Part shown: positions 24,982 through 33,046 of the stretch, piece after piece | How the letters are laid out: each line of letters opens with the position of its first letter | Numbering within the stretch: the first letter of the stretch is position 1 | Assembly: GCF_012999535.1 (NCBI RefSeq) | Contig: NZ_JABBWV010000003.1 | Location: 1-64,000 of the forward strand | Origin: Microbispora sp. H11081 | GTDB lineage: Bacteria; Actinomycetota; Actinomycetes; Streptosporangiales; Streptosporangiaceae | Reading direction: 5' to 3' | DNA length: 64,000 nucleotides | Translations under genes and position numbers: made by a program | Notes under the pieces: generated by a model | What the model was told of the DNA's origin: nothing | Seen by the model: the letters and a program-made list of their open reading frames with translations, nothing else | The model's database searches: none

Positions 24982-25814
24982 GGCGTACTCCGTTCGGACT
25001 GCGCGGGACCGCCCGGTGCGGTCCCGGCGACGACGAGGCCGAGCAGCATGACCCAGGCGTCGGGGTCGGCGCGGAAACGCCGCCACCGGTCGGCCGCCAG
25101 GGCGAGCTCGGGCAGGGACAGGGCCCCGGAGGCGACCAGCGGCGCCAGCCGCTCCGGCCCCATGTGGGGGGCGAACGCCTCGGTGGGGCGGTCGTCGTTG
25201 GTGGTGGCGAACGGCCGCAGCACCACCTCGTGGAAGCCCGCGCGGCGCAGGATCCGGGTGAGCTTGCGGCCGATCAGCCGGTCGCCTCCGGCCTCGCGCT
25301 GCGCCCCGGCCATCCGGCCGTGGACGCCGGCCAGCTCCGGGTACATCGGGTCGGCCAGGCCCCACAGCATGCTGTCCACCTCGACCACGACCAGCCGCCC
25401 GCCCGGCCGCAGCACCCGCAGGGCCTCGGCCACCACCGCCGCGGGGTCGGCCACGTGCTGCAGTACGTACCGCAGCAGGACCGTGCCCACCGCGCCGTCC
25501 GCCAGCGGCAGCCGTACGGCGTCGCAGCCGATCAGCGGGACCCGGGCGTCGGCCGCGTGCGCCAGCAGCGCGGTGTCGATGTCGGCGGCCACGACGGGCA
25601 GGTCCGGCAGCGCGGCCCGCAGCCGCCGAGTGACGGCGCCGGAGCCCGCGCCGAGCTCCAGCAGAGGCGCGGGGACGCCGACGTCGAGCAGCACCCGCAG
25701 CTCCTCGTCGAAGGAGAGCGCCGCCTGCGCCTCGAGGCGCGCCAGCTCGCCGGACAGGCCGCCCGCGGTCGTCGTGGCCGGGTCGTAGGAGCCCGCGCCC
25801 GTCGCCGCGCTCAC
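24978..25814 (-). CDS. Class I SAM-dependent methyltransferase in the RiPP cluster
   Basis: A 278-residue methyltransferase with motif I PLLELGAGSGAVTRRL (about residue 50), motif II VVAADIDTALL, post-motif VLLRYVLQHVADP and RVLRPGGRLVVVEVD. The GTG at 25814 overlaps the TGA of the upstream P450 (GTGA), and its own stop overlaps the small membrane gene. It is a candidate tailoring enzyme, for example N- or O-methylation of the released peptide as in plantazolicin-type compounds. The fold does not reveal the target. Confidence 0.85.
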   Translation of the reverse strand: MSAATGAGSYDPATTTAGGLSGELARLEAQAALSFDEELRVLLDVGVPAPLLELGAGSGAVTRRLRAALPDLPVVAADIDTALLAHAADARVPLIGCDAVRLPLADGAVGTVLLRYVLQHVADPAAVVAEALRVLRPGGRLVVVEVDSMLWGLADPMYPELAGVHGRMAGAQREAGGDRLIGRKLTRILRRAGFHEVVLRPFATTNDDRPTEAFAPHMGPERLAPLVASGALSLPELALAADRWRRFRADPDAWVMLLGLVVAGTAPGGPAQSERSTP

Positions 25815-27148
25815 GGCCGGCTCCCCGCTTGCCTGGGCCTCGGCACCATCAGCATGCCGTGCCTGGGACGTAGCGTGACGAGGGCCTCGGGCTCCACGGG
25901 GAAGCCGGGGACGAGTTCCGGGCGCACGGCGCGCAGCAGCACGGCCAGCACGAGGGTGGCCTCCACCATCGCGAAGTGGCGGCCGACGCACACCCGCGGG
26001 CCGCCGCCGAACGGGAGGTACTGATGCCCCGCGTGGGTGTGCTCGGCGAGGAACCGGTCGGGTGCGTACGTCTCGGGGTCGTGCCAGTAGCGCGGATCCC
26101 GGTGGAGTACGTACGGGCTGACGCATACGAGCGTGCCCGGCGGTATCGGGTAGCCGCCGACGATGTCGGCCTCGACGGAGCGCCGGGAGATGAGCCACAC
26201 GGGCGGATAGAGCCGCATGGCCTCCTTGATCGCCCGCTGGCAGGCCGTCAGCCTGGGCATGTCGGCGGCGGTGGCGGCCCGGTCATCGCCCAGCACCTCG
26301 TCCACCTCCGCCCGCACCGCCCGAGCGGCGTCGGGATGGCGGTCGAGGAGATAGAGCGTCCAGGTCAGCGCCTTGGCCGTGGTCTCGTGCCCGGCCATGA
26401 CGATCGTCAGGACCTGGTCGCGCAGTTCGGTCGCGGTCATCGCGTGCCCGGAGGCCAGCATCGCGCCGAGCAGGTCGTCGCCCTCCTGCCCGGTGGCCCG
26501 CCGGGCGGCCACGATCGCCCGGGTGACGCCGTCGAGGAACGCCTTGGCCCGGCGGAACCCCTCTCTGCCGCCCTTCTCCGAGGCGGGGTCGAAGTGGCCG
26601 ATGAAGCGGTTGACCTCGTCCACCGCCCGCCCGAAGCCGTCGCCGACGCCCGCGATGTCGGTGCCGAGCATGGCCCGCGCGATGACGGTGAGCGTGAGAG
26701 AGGTCAGTTCGTGGTCGACCCGGACCGCCGCGCCCTCCTCGCCCGCCCGCCGCCACCGCTCGGCCAGGCCGGCCGCGGCGTCGGTCATGATCTCGTCGAA
26801 CCGCTCGACCTCGGTCGGGCGGAAGGCCGGGGCGATCATCTTGCGTTGCCTGGCCCAGTCCTCACCGCCGCTGGTCAGCAGGCCGTTGCCGAGCAGAGGG
26901 CGCAGCATGTCGTCGTCGGGCGTGCGGTCCTTGGTGTAGTTGGCGCCGTTGTCCTTCAGCACGTGCCTGGCCAGGTCGGGCCTGTGCAGCATGTAGACCG
27001 GCCCGGTCTCCGTCTCGTGCCTGGTCACGTCGCCGTAGGCGGCCATCTCCGTGACGAAGCGCAGCGGGGCCTCCCGCATCGCGCTCAGGCTCTGGGCGTC
27101 CCGCGGCCCCGGCGGCAGGGATACGTATCGATTGTGCGTACCGGCCAT
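25811..27148 (-). CDS. Cytochrome P450 (eukaryote-like class) in the RiPP cluster
   Basis: A 445-residue P450 with I-helix IVMAGHETTAKALTW, an ExxR in AIKEAMRLYPPVWL, and heme loop FGGGPRVCVGRHFAM. The PPVWLISR and GYPIPPGTLV style and the RHFAMVEA ending resemble the CYP102/CYP110-like group rather than the CYP105/107 group. The ATG at 27148 follows GGGTGGG; the frame stays open upstream without conserved sequence. It is the first gene of the operon and faces away from the precursor gene across a shared control region. It is a candidate hydroxylase or cross-linking enzyme for the peptide. Confidence 0.88.
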   Translation of the reverse strand: MAGTHNRYVSLPPGPRDAQSLSAMREAPLRFVTEMAAYGDVTRHETETGPVYMLHRPDLARHVLKDNGANYTKDRTPDDDMLRPLLGNGLLTSGGEDWARQRKMIAPAFRPTEVERFDEIMTDAAAGLAERWRRAGEEGAAVRVDHELTSLTLTVIARAMLGTDIAGVGDGFGRAVDEVNRFIGHFDPASEKGGREGFRRAKAFLDGVTRAIVAARRATGQEGDDLLGAMLASGHAMTATELRDQVLTIVMAGHETTAKALTWTLYLLDRHPDAARAVRAEVDEVLGDDRAATAADMPRLTACQRAIKEAMRLYPPVWLISRRSVEADIVGGYPIPPGTLVCVSPYVLHRDPRYWHDPETYAPDRFLAEHTHAGHQYLPFGGGPRVCVGRHFAMVEATLVLAVLLRAVRPELVPGFPVEPEALVTLRPRHGMLMVPRPRQAGSRP

Positions 27149-27378
27149 GCCCACCCCCAAGTTCTCGGTAATACGTATTCTCTGGAAATTGCGCATGCGA
27201 TTCACGGTGAATACGTACCGGGTGATATTTCCTGATCGGAGCATAGTCTCGGTCGTTGCTGGTCTCAATACTTATGCCCCGGCCTGAAAATTAAGTCTGT
27301 GCGGGACTTCCCGGCCGTGTAAGACTCCATTTTGAAAGCGGCGGGACACATCGCCGCGAAAAAGCCGGGAGGCTGGTT
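27149..27378. promoter_or_regulatory. Divergent P450 / precursor promoter region
   Basis: This 230-bp region is markedly AT-richer than its neighbours. It carries the perfect palindrome AATACGTATT at 27170-27179 and a related ATACGTAC at 27211-27218; another ATACGTAT lies just inside the P450 gene at 27121-27128. The same octamer type occurs at the cluster's other promoters. A GGGAGG ribosome site precedes the precursor ATG. I could not pick a convincing -35/-10 pair. Confidence 0.5.
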
Positions 27379-27771
27379 ATGTCTTTGGACCCGAGGCAGC
27401 GCGCGGAATTCGTGAACGCGTACACCCGCGTTCTCATCACGGCATGGTCGAGCGAGGAATACTCGGCGCGGCTGGACTCCGACCCCCGCTCGGCCCTGGC
27501 CGAGTCCGGCCTGGAGCTGCCCGCGGGCGCCGAGGTCACGCTCGTCCGCAACATCCCGGAAGGCCACCACGACAGCAACATCGAGGTTCAGGTCGCGCTG
27601 TGGGAGAGGGGCCTCGAGACGGGCCGCTTCGAACTGCACATCCCCGAGACGCCGCAGGTCGACATGGCCGAGCTGAGCGAGGGCGACCTCGACTCCATCG
27701 CGGCCGGCGCGTCCGCGGTCGAGGCGATCGACATCAACTGCTGCTGCTGCCCCTGCTGCTGCTGCACCTGA
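27379..27771 (+). CDS. NHLP-leader RiPP precursor with an octacysteine core
   Basis: The 130-residue precursor has a leader related to the nitrile hydratase alpha subunit: RVLITAWSSEEYSARLDSDP, then SALAESGLELPAGAEVTLV. It carries an extra segment (about 60-92) compared with the shorter NHLP leaders I know, and ends MAELSEGDLDSIAAG at residue 110. Cleavage after this AAG would release ASAVEAIDINCCCCPCCCCT (20 residues). All eight cysteines are encoded by TGC (27739-27750 and 27754-27765) around one CCC proline codon. With a YcaO cyclodehydratase and a SagB oxidase nearby, a polythiazole peptide is predicted. Unmodified, the core would be a strong metal ligand. GGGAGG lies 7 nt before the ATG. 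There is no terminator before the ABC genes 30 bp downstream. Confidence 0.93.
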   Translation: MSLDPRQRAEFVNAYTRVLITAWSSEEYSARLDSDPRSALAESGLELPAGAEVTLVRNIPEGHHDSNIEVQVALWERGLETGRFELHIPETPQVDMAELSEGDLDSIAAGASAVEAIDINCCCCPCCCCT

Positions 27772-27801
27772 CAATCACGATCCCACTCGGAGGACCAGGC
27801 C

Positions 27802-28746
27802 ATGTCCACGGTCGCCGACCAGGCGAATCCCGTCCACGTGCGCTCCCTGCGCAAGCGGTACGGTCCGGTGTGCGCGGTCGAGGAGGTGGACCTCGACGTG
27901 CGGAGCGGCGAGGTGTTCGCCCTCCTCGGGCCGAACGGCGCCGGCAAGACCACCACGGTGGAGATCCTGGTGGGCGTACGCCGGCGGACCTCCGGCGAGG
28001 TGCGCGTCCTCGGCCACGACCCGGCCGAGGACGCGCCCGAGTGGCGCGCCAGGATCGGCGTCGTCCCCCAGACGACGGGGGCGTACACCGACCTGACCGT
28101 GCGCGAGGTGGTCGAGCACTTCGCGTCCTTCTATCCCGCGCCCCTGCCGGTGGCCGAGGTGATCGACATGGTCGGCCTCGGCAAGCAGGCGCGCAAGCAG
28201 GCGCAGACGCTCTCCGGCGGGCAGGCGCGGCGGCTCGACGTCGCGGTGGGCATCGTCGGAGACCCTGATCTGATCTTCCTGGACGAGCCGACGACGGGGC
28301 TCGACCCCGTCGCCCGCCGGGAGGCGTGGGACCTCGTGCGCTTCTTCGCCCGCCGGGGCAAGACCACCGTGCTCACCACCCACTACCTGGACGAGGTCGA
28401 GGCGCTGGCGCAGCGCGCGGCCGTCATCGTCAACGGGCGGGTCGTCGAGTCCGGCCCGGTGAACGAGCTGGGCGGCCGGCGCGCGACGCCGGCCGCGCTG
28501 AGCTTCGCCAGGCCGGACGGGCTCGGCGCGAGCCTGCCCGCGCTGCCGGGCGACGCGGTGGTGGAGGAGGCGGAGGGCCTGGTCGTGGTGCGTACGCACC
28601 GGCCGACCGAGGCCATGGCCGCGCTGCTGCCCTGGGCGGCGGCCTCCGGCGTCCGCGAACTGCCGGACCTGCGCATCCACCGGCCGTCGCTGGAGGAGAT
28701 CTACCTGGACCTCATCCGGAGCAACCAGGAAGGCGGTGTCGTGTGA
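27802..28746 (+). CDS. ABC transporter ATPase (DrrA-like)
   Basis: A 314-residue ATPase of the drug-exporter/ABC-2 class. It has LLGPNGAGKTTTVEILVG (about residue 43), LSGGQARRLDVAVG, DLIFLDEPTTGLDPVARR, and the switch His in LTTHYLDEVEAL. A C-terminal extension is typical of daunorubicin-resistance-type ATPases. GGAGG precedes the ATG. It lies 30 bp after the precursor and overlaps the permease, so it probably provides self-resistance or an alternative export route for the product. Confidence 0.88.
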   Translation: MSTVADQANPVHVRSLRKRYGPVCAVEEVDLDVRSGEVFALLGPNGAGKTTTVEILVGVRRRTSGEVRVLGHDPAEDAPEWRARIGVVPQTTGAYTDLTVREVVEHFASFYPAPLPVAEVIDMVGLGKQARKQAQTLSGGQARRLDVAVGIVGDPDLIFLDEPTTGLDPVARREAWDLVRFFARRGKTTVLTTHYLDEVEALAQRAAVIVNGRVVESGPVNELGGRRATPAALSFARPDGLGASLPALPGDAVVEEAEGLVVVRTHRPTEAMAALLPWAAASGVRELPDLRIHRPSLEEIYLDLIRSNQEGGVV

Positions 28747-29603
28747 TGGGCGCTCCCAACGCGGCCCTCAGCCGGGAGGGCGGCGCGGTGGTGCTCGACC
28801 CCGCTCGCTCCGCCCTGTGGCGGGCGGCCGTCTCGCGGTCGTCGGTCGAGCTCAAGTCGTTCTTCCGCAACCGGCAGTCGTTGGTCTTCACGCTGCTGCT
28901 GCCCGTCGTGCTGCTGGTCGTCCTCGGCTCCATCTTCTCGGGGACGGTGCCGGGCACCCACACCGACTTCAAGCAGATGTTCATCGCGGGCATCATCGCC
29001 TGCGGCGTGATGAGCGTCAGCTTCAACGGGCTCGCCATCAGCATCGCCATCGAGCGCGACACCGGGATGATCCGCAGGCTGGCGTCGAGCCCGATGCCGA
29101 AGTCCGCCTATTTCATCGGCAAGGTGGTCAGGGTGGCCGTGACCGGCACCCTGGAGACGCTCCTGCTGCTCGCCGTCGCCGTGCTGGCGTTCGGGCTGCC
29201 GCTGCCCTCGACCGCCGCCCGGTGGGAGACGCTCGTGTGGGTGCTGCTGCTCGGCGCGGTCGCCTGCACGCTGCTCGCCGTGGCCTTCAGCTCGGTCATC
29301 CCCAACGCCAGGTCGGCGTCGGCCATCGTCACGCTGCCGTTCCTGGTGCTGCAGTTCATCTCGGGGGTGTTCTTCCCCTACAACCAGCTGCCTGCCTGGA
29401 TGCAGACGGTGGCGGCGCTGTTCCCGCTCAAGTGGATGACGCAGGGGCTGCGCGCGGTGTTCCTGCCGAACGACTTCGCCCACGTCGAGCCCGCGGGCGT
29501 GTGGGAGCTCGACCGCGTCGCGCTGGTGCTGGCCGCGTGGTGCCTGGCCGGGGCCGCGCTGAGCTTCCTGACCTTCCGCTGGCGTGGGCCGAACGTCCGC
29601 TGA
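28746..29603 (+). CDS. ABC-2 type transporter permease (DrrB-like)
   Basis: A 285-residue permease with about six membrane segments (LVFTLLLPVVLLVVLGSIF; QMFIAGIIACGVMSVSF; LETLLLLAVAVLAFGL; WVLLLGAVACTLLAVAF; LPFLVLQFISGVFF; VALVLAAWCLAGAALSFL) and the ABC-2 signature QLPAWMQTVAALFPLKWM. The ATG at 28746 overlaps the ATPase stop (TGATG); a GTG one codon earlier is possible. It forms the membrane part of the DrrAB-like exporter. It ends 12 bp from a converging P450. Confidence 0.88.
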   Translation: MGAPNAALSREGGAVVLDPARSALWRAAVSRSSVELKSFFRNRQSLVFTLLLPVVLLVVLGSIFSGTVPGTHTDFKQMFIAGIIACGVMSVSFNGLAISIAIERDTGMIRRLASSPMPKSAYFIGKVVRVAVTGTLETLLLLAVAVLAFGLPLPSTAARWETLVWVLLLGAVACTLLAVAFSSVIPNARSASAIVTLPFLVLQFISGVFFPYNQLPAWMQTVAALFPLKWMTQGLRAVFLPNDFAHVEPAGVWELDRVALVLAAWCLAGAALSFLTFRWRGPNVR

Positions 29604-29615
29604 CCGCCGCCCTGA

Positions 29616-30788
29616 TCAGGAGAGCCGGATCCGGAACTCGCCCAGCCGGCGCGGCACGAGCACGGGCGCCCAGGCGGGCGGGTCCCCGTCCGCGCGGATC
29701 GCGGGAAAGCGCCCGGCCAGGCCGCGCAGCAGCAGCGCTCCGGCCTGCCGGACGAGAGGCGCGCCCAGGCAGAAATGGGTGCCGGCGCCGAAGGCGAGGT
29801 GGGGATTGGGAGACCGGGTCAGCACCAGCTCGCCGGGCTGGTCGAAGACGTCAGGGTCCCGGTTGGCCGCCGCGACCACCGCGAGCACCCGCGCCCCGGC
29901 GGGGATCACCGCGTCCCCGAAGGACACCTCGGCGGTCGTCACCCTGGCCGTGAAGGGGATCGGGGCCTCCAGCCGCAGCAGCTCGTCGACCGCCGTACGG
30001 GCGAGGTCGTCGCCGCCGTCGCGCAGCGCGGCCAGCGCCTCAGGACGGGGCAGCAGCCAGAACAGCGCGTTGCCCACCATCTCGGCCAGCGGGCGCCAGC
30101 CGCCGACGACGGCCAGCGAGAGGATGCCCAGCATCTCCGGCCGGGTCAGCCGGTCGTCCGCGGCCAGCCGCGCGATCGGCCCGCCCGGCCCGCGCGCCAC
30201 GTGCGCGGCGAGGAAGCGGGTCAGCTCGCCCATGGCCGCCCGGCCCTCCCGCGCGGCCTGGGGTCCCGCCAGCGGATCGAGGTTGACCGAGGCGCGCCGC
30301 GCCAGGTCGGCGAAGGCCGCCTCGTCCTCGCGCGGCAGCAGCAGCGTCCTGGCGAGCACACCGGTCGCGAACGGCTCGCCGAGCTGCCGGGTGACCTCGG
30401 CCGTGCCGGTGAGCCCGCCGAGCCCGTCGAGCAGGCCGTCGACGACGGCGGCGAGGTCGCAGGCGAGCTCGCGCACCGCGGCGGGCCCCAGCAGGGCCAT
30501 GCCGGGCGCGCGCAGCCGGTTGTGGTCGGGGGGATCGGTGGTCAGCATCGAGGCGGGCAGGTCGTCGTCCCGCACCCGCTCGCGCTGGCCGAGCGCAGCC
30601 GAGAACCGGGGGTCCTTGAGCGCGCTCGCGCAGTGCTCGTGCGCCGTCAGCAGCCACATCCGCGACGTGACGTCGAAGTGGACCGGGTCGTTGGCCCGCA
30701 GCCAGTCGTACGCGGGGTACGGATCGGACCGCCCGGCCGGGGAGAACGGGTGGGCCAGACCGGCGGGAAGCCGGCGGAGAGCTGTCAT
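29616..30788 (-). CDS. Atypical cytochrome P450 lacking the I-helix threonine
   Basis: A 390-residue P450 with a normal heme loop (FGAGTHFCLGAPLVRQ) and ExxR (DELLRLEAPIPFTAR). The I-helix region reads LSLAVVGGWRPLAEMVGN, where the usual (A/G)GxxT and its acid-alcohol pair are replaced by GGWRPL. P450s without that Thr often use an altered oxygen activation or catalyse couplings. The effect here is unknown. It is transcribed away from the FAD/Rieske operon across 117 bp and converges on the DrrAB-like pair. It is a likely tailoring enzyme of the RiPP product. Confidence 0.85.
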   Translation of the reverse strand: MTALRRLPAGLAHPFSPAGRSDPYPAYDWLRANDPVHFDVTSRMWLLTAHEHCASALKDPRFSAALGQRERVRDDDLPASMLTTDPPDHNRLRAPGMALLGPAAVRELACDLAAVVDGLLDGLGGLTGTAEVTRQLGEPFATGVLARTLLLPREDEAAFADLARRASVNLDPLAGPQAAREGRAAMGELTRFLAAHVARGPGGPIARLAADDRLTRPEMLGILSLAVVGGWRPLAEMVGNALFWLLPRPEALAALRDGGDDLARTAVDELLRLEAPIPFTARVTTAEVSFGDAVIPAGARVLAVVAAANRDPDVFDQPGELVLTRSPNPHLAFGAGTHFCLGAPLVRQAGALLLRGLAGRFPAIRADGDPPAWAPVLVPRRLGEFRIRLS

Positions 30789-30905
30789 CGGCGGTCCCTC
30801 GGGGCTGAGGACTCAAGATCACGGCATCGTCACGCTACTACAGGGCGGCCGCTGTCGGGATGAATGCGGGCAAACGCCGACCGAACGGGCCTATGGGAGG
30901 CAGCG

Positions 30906-32099
30906 ATGCGGGTCGATGTAGTGGTCGTCGGCGCGGGCGTGAGCGGGCTGACCGCGGCGCGGCGCCTGCGCGACGCCGGTCTGGCCGTCGCGGTGGTCGA
31001 GGCCAGGGACCGCGTCGGCGGCCGGGTGCGCACGCACCGTCCCGGCGACGGCGAGCCGGCCATCGAACTCGGGGCGCAGGTGGTCCACGGCGACCGCAAT
31101 CCGGTCTGGGACGTGCTGGAACCCGGCGCGGCCGAGCCGGTCGCACCGGGTCGCGCCCTCGTCGCGACGGCGGGCCGCGTGCTGCCGCTCGGCGCGCTCG
31201 CCCGGCTGGGCGCGCCGCCGTGGGCCGTGGAACGGAGCCTGCTGGAGGGCCCGCCGGAAGGGCAGGAGGACGTGCCCGCGGCCGGGCGGCTCACCCGGGG
31301 CGACCAGGCCGAGTGGCTGCGGCAGAACTGGGCGGCCGACCCCGAGTCGCTCAGCACGGCGGGCATGGCGGCGGGACGCCGCGCGGACGACGTCGGCGAG
31401 GGCCGCTTCGCCGTACGCGGCGGGCTCGACCGGCTGCCCGGCGCCCTGGCCCATGGGCTCGACGTGCACTGCGGGAGCCCGGTCAGGAGCATCGCCTGGT
31501 CGCGCGGCCGGGTGGAGGCCCGCCTCGACGCTGGCGCGGTGACGGCGTCCGCGGCGGTGGTGACCGTGCCCCCGCCCGTGGTCGCGGGCGGGGCTCTCAC
31601 GATCGGCGGCCTGCCGGCCCGCAAACGGGCGGCGGCCGAGTCGCTGCGCCTCGGCGACGCGTGGTGCGCGGTGGTCACGCTCTCCCGGCCCGCGCCGGAG
31701 TCGGCCGTCGTGTTCGACGCCGAGGGCGGCCTGGGCTTCGTGACCTCCACCGCGGGCAGCACGCGGGTCCTGGTGGTGGCCAAGGCGGGCGCCGCCGCGC
31801 TGGCGCGCGCGGCGGCCCGCGAGGGGCCGCCCCCGCTGGGCCGGGTGCTGCCCTGGGCGGGGGACGCCCGGCCCGAGCACGTCGAGGCGGCCGACTGGGG
31901 CGCGGACGCCTGGGCGACGGGAGCGTTCACCTATCCCCGTGTCGGCGCCCTGTGGGCGCGGGCGGCGTGGGCCGAACCGGTGAGCGGCACGGTGTTCTTC
32001 GCGGGCGAGGCCACGGCGGCCGGCGTCCCGATGGTTCAGGCGGCGATCGCCAGCGGAAGGCGCGCGGCCCAAGAGGTCCTGGAGGCGGTAGGACGATGA
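30906..32099 (+). CDS. FAD-dependent amine oxidase-like flavoprotein
   Basis: A 397-residue protein. The FAD dinucleotide motif VVVGAGVSGLTAARRLRDAG is at residue 5, followed by EARDRVGGRVRTHR, the GG motif of the amine-oxidase/NAD(P)-binding_8 family. The C-terminal FAD loop is VFFAGEATAAGVPMVQAAI. The ATG at 30906 follows GGGAGG by 5 nt. It heads a four-gene operon whose stops and starts overlap. Possible reactions include amine, amide or thioether oxidation, or desaturation of the peptide; the sequence does not decide. Confidence 0.85.
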   Translation: MRVDVVVVGAGVSGLTAARRLRDAGLAVAVVEARDRVGGRVRTHRPGDGEPAIELGAQVVHGDRNPVWDVLEPGAAEPVAPGRALVATAGRVLPLGALARLGAPPWAVERSLLEGPPEGQEDVPAAGRLTRGDQAEWLRQNWAADPESLSTAGMAAGRRADDVGEGRFAVRGGLDRLPGALAHGLDVHCGSPVRSIAWSRGRVEARLDAGAVTASAAVVTVPPPVVAGGALTIGGLPARKRAAAESLRLGDAWCAVVTLSRPAPESAVVFDAEGGLGFVTSTAGSTRVLVVAKAGAAALARAAAREGPPPLGRVLPWAGDARPEHVEAADWGADAWATGAFTYPRVGALWARAAWAEPVSGTVFFAGEATAAGVPMVQAAIASGRRAAQEVLEAVGR

Positions 32100-33046
32100 G
32101 CGTCGCGGTGCACACGGGCTGGTACCTGCTGGCCTTCGAGGAGGAACTGGCCGAGGGACTGACACCCCTGCGGCTCGGGGAGCGCAGGCTGCTCGCCGTA
32201 CGCGACGGGTCGCGCGTCCGCGTGTTCGACGGGCTGTGCCCGCACCGGGGGGCGGCGCTCGGCCACGGCGGCACGCTCGACGGCGACTGCGTCATCTGCC
32301 CCTTCCACGGCAAGCGGGTGGCGCTCGGGGACACGGCCCGGCGCTGGTCGGTCGCCGAGTACGACGTCGAGCGGGCGGGCGCGGCGGTGTTCGTACGGCT
32401 GTCCCCCGACGACGACCGGGGCTTCCAGCGGACCATCAAGGAGGTGGCGGACGGCAACCTGGTCGTCGGCGCGGTGGTCCAGCCGGTGGCGGTCCCCTCG
32501 GAGTACGTGGTCGAGAACGCCTTCGACGCAGAGCACTTCCACCAGGTCCACCTCGTGCCGCGGGTGATCGGCATGCGCGTCGCACCCGGCCCGGACGGCG
32601 AACTGACGATCGAGGGGGAGTTCCGCACCAAGGCCCCGCCGTGGGAGCGGGAGCGCCGTCTCGACTTCGCGTCCAGGTTCTACGCGCGGGCCTTCAGCCC
32701 CAGCCTCGTGGTGACGGAACTGGGCACCGCGGACGCGCCGTACACCATCATCACGGGCGCCGTGCCGACCCCGGAGGGCTGCGTCGGGCGGGTCGCCATC
32801 GCCCTGCCGCCTGAGCGGGCGGAGGCGCTCGACGCGCTGGTCCACGGCGCGCGGTACGCCTTCGAGCAGGACCGCGTCGTCTGGGACCATCTCGATCCCG
32901 GCGCGCCGCAGCGGTACGACGCGGGAGACCGGCCGGTGCTGGCGTTCCGCCGGTTCTGCGCCACCTTCGGCGCCGCCGCGCCTCCCGGAGCCCCCGCCGC
33001 GCCTACCGGACTCGCCGCCGCGACGGGTACGGAGGGATCGGCGTGA
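32096..33046 (+). CDS. Rieske non-heme iron oxygenase
   Basis: A 316-residue oxygenase subunit. The Rieske [2Fe-2S] ligands are CPHRG and CPFHGK (about residues 47-70). The mononuclear iron site is ENAFDAEHFHQVH (about 140), i.e. Asp-x2-His-x4-His. The layout resembles KshA-type and other single-component-terminal oxygenases. The ATG overlaps the FAD gene stop (ATGA). No dedicated Rieske reductase is in the operon, so it must borrow electrons, perhaps from a ferredoxin elsewhere. Rieske oxygenases are uncommon in azole RiPP clusters in my knowledge, which makes this a notable tailoring candidate. Confidence 0.85.
   Translation: MSVAVHTGWYLLAFEEELAEGLTPLRLGERRLLAVRDGSRVRVFDGLCPHRGAALGHGGTLDGDCVICPFHGKRVALGDTARRWSVAEYDVERAGAAVFVRLSPDDDRGFQRTIKEVADGNLVVGAVVQPVAVPSEYVVENAFDAEHFHQVHLVPRVIGMRVAPGPDGELTIEGEFRTKAPPWERERRLDFASRFYARAFSPSLVVTELGTADAPYTIITGAVPTPEGCVGRVAIALPPERAEALDALVHGARYAFEQDRVVWDHLDPGAPQRYDAGDRPVLAFRRFCATFGAAAPPGAPAAPTGLAAATGTEGSA

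Noticed and set aside
24796..25365. Longer frame upstream of the 61-residue membrane protein
   Set aside because: The extra 128 codons lie in the antisense-like shifted frame of the methyltransferase; the ATG at 24981 overlapping its stop is the natural start.
30811..30824. Another copy of the DUF559-associated repeat
   Set aside because: Only the 11-mer CAAGATCACGG matches; the GTGCGACAAAC half is absent, so chance similarity cannot be excluded.
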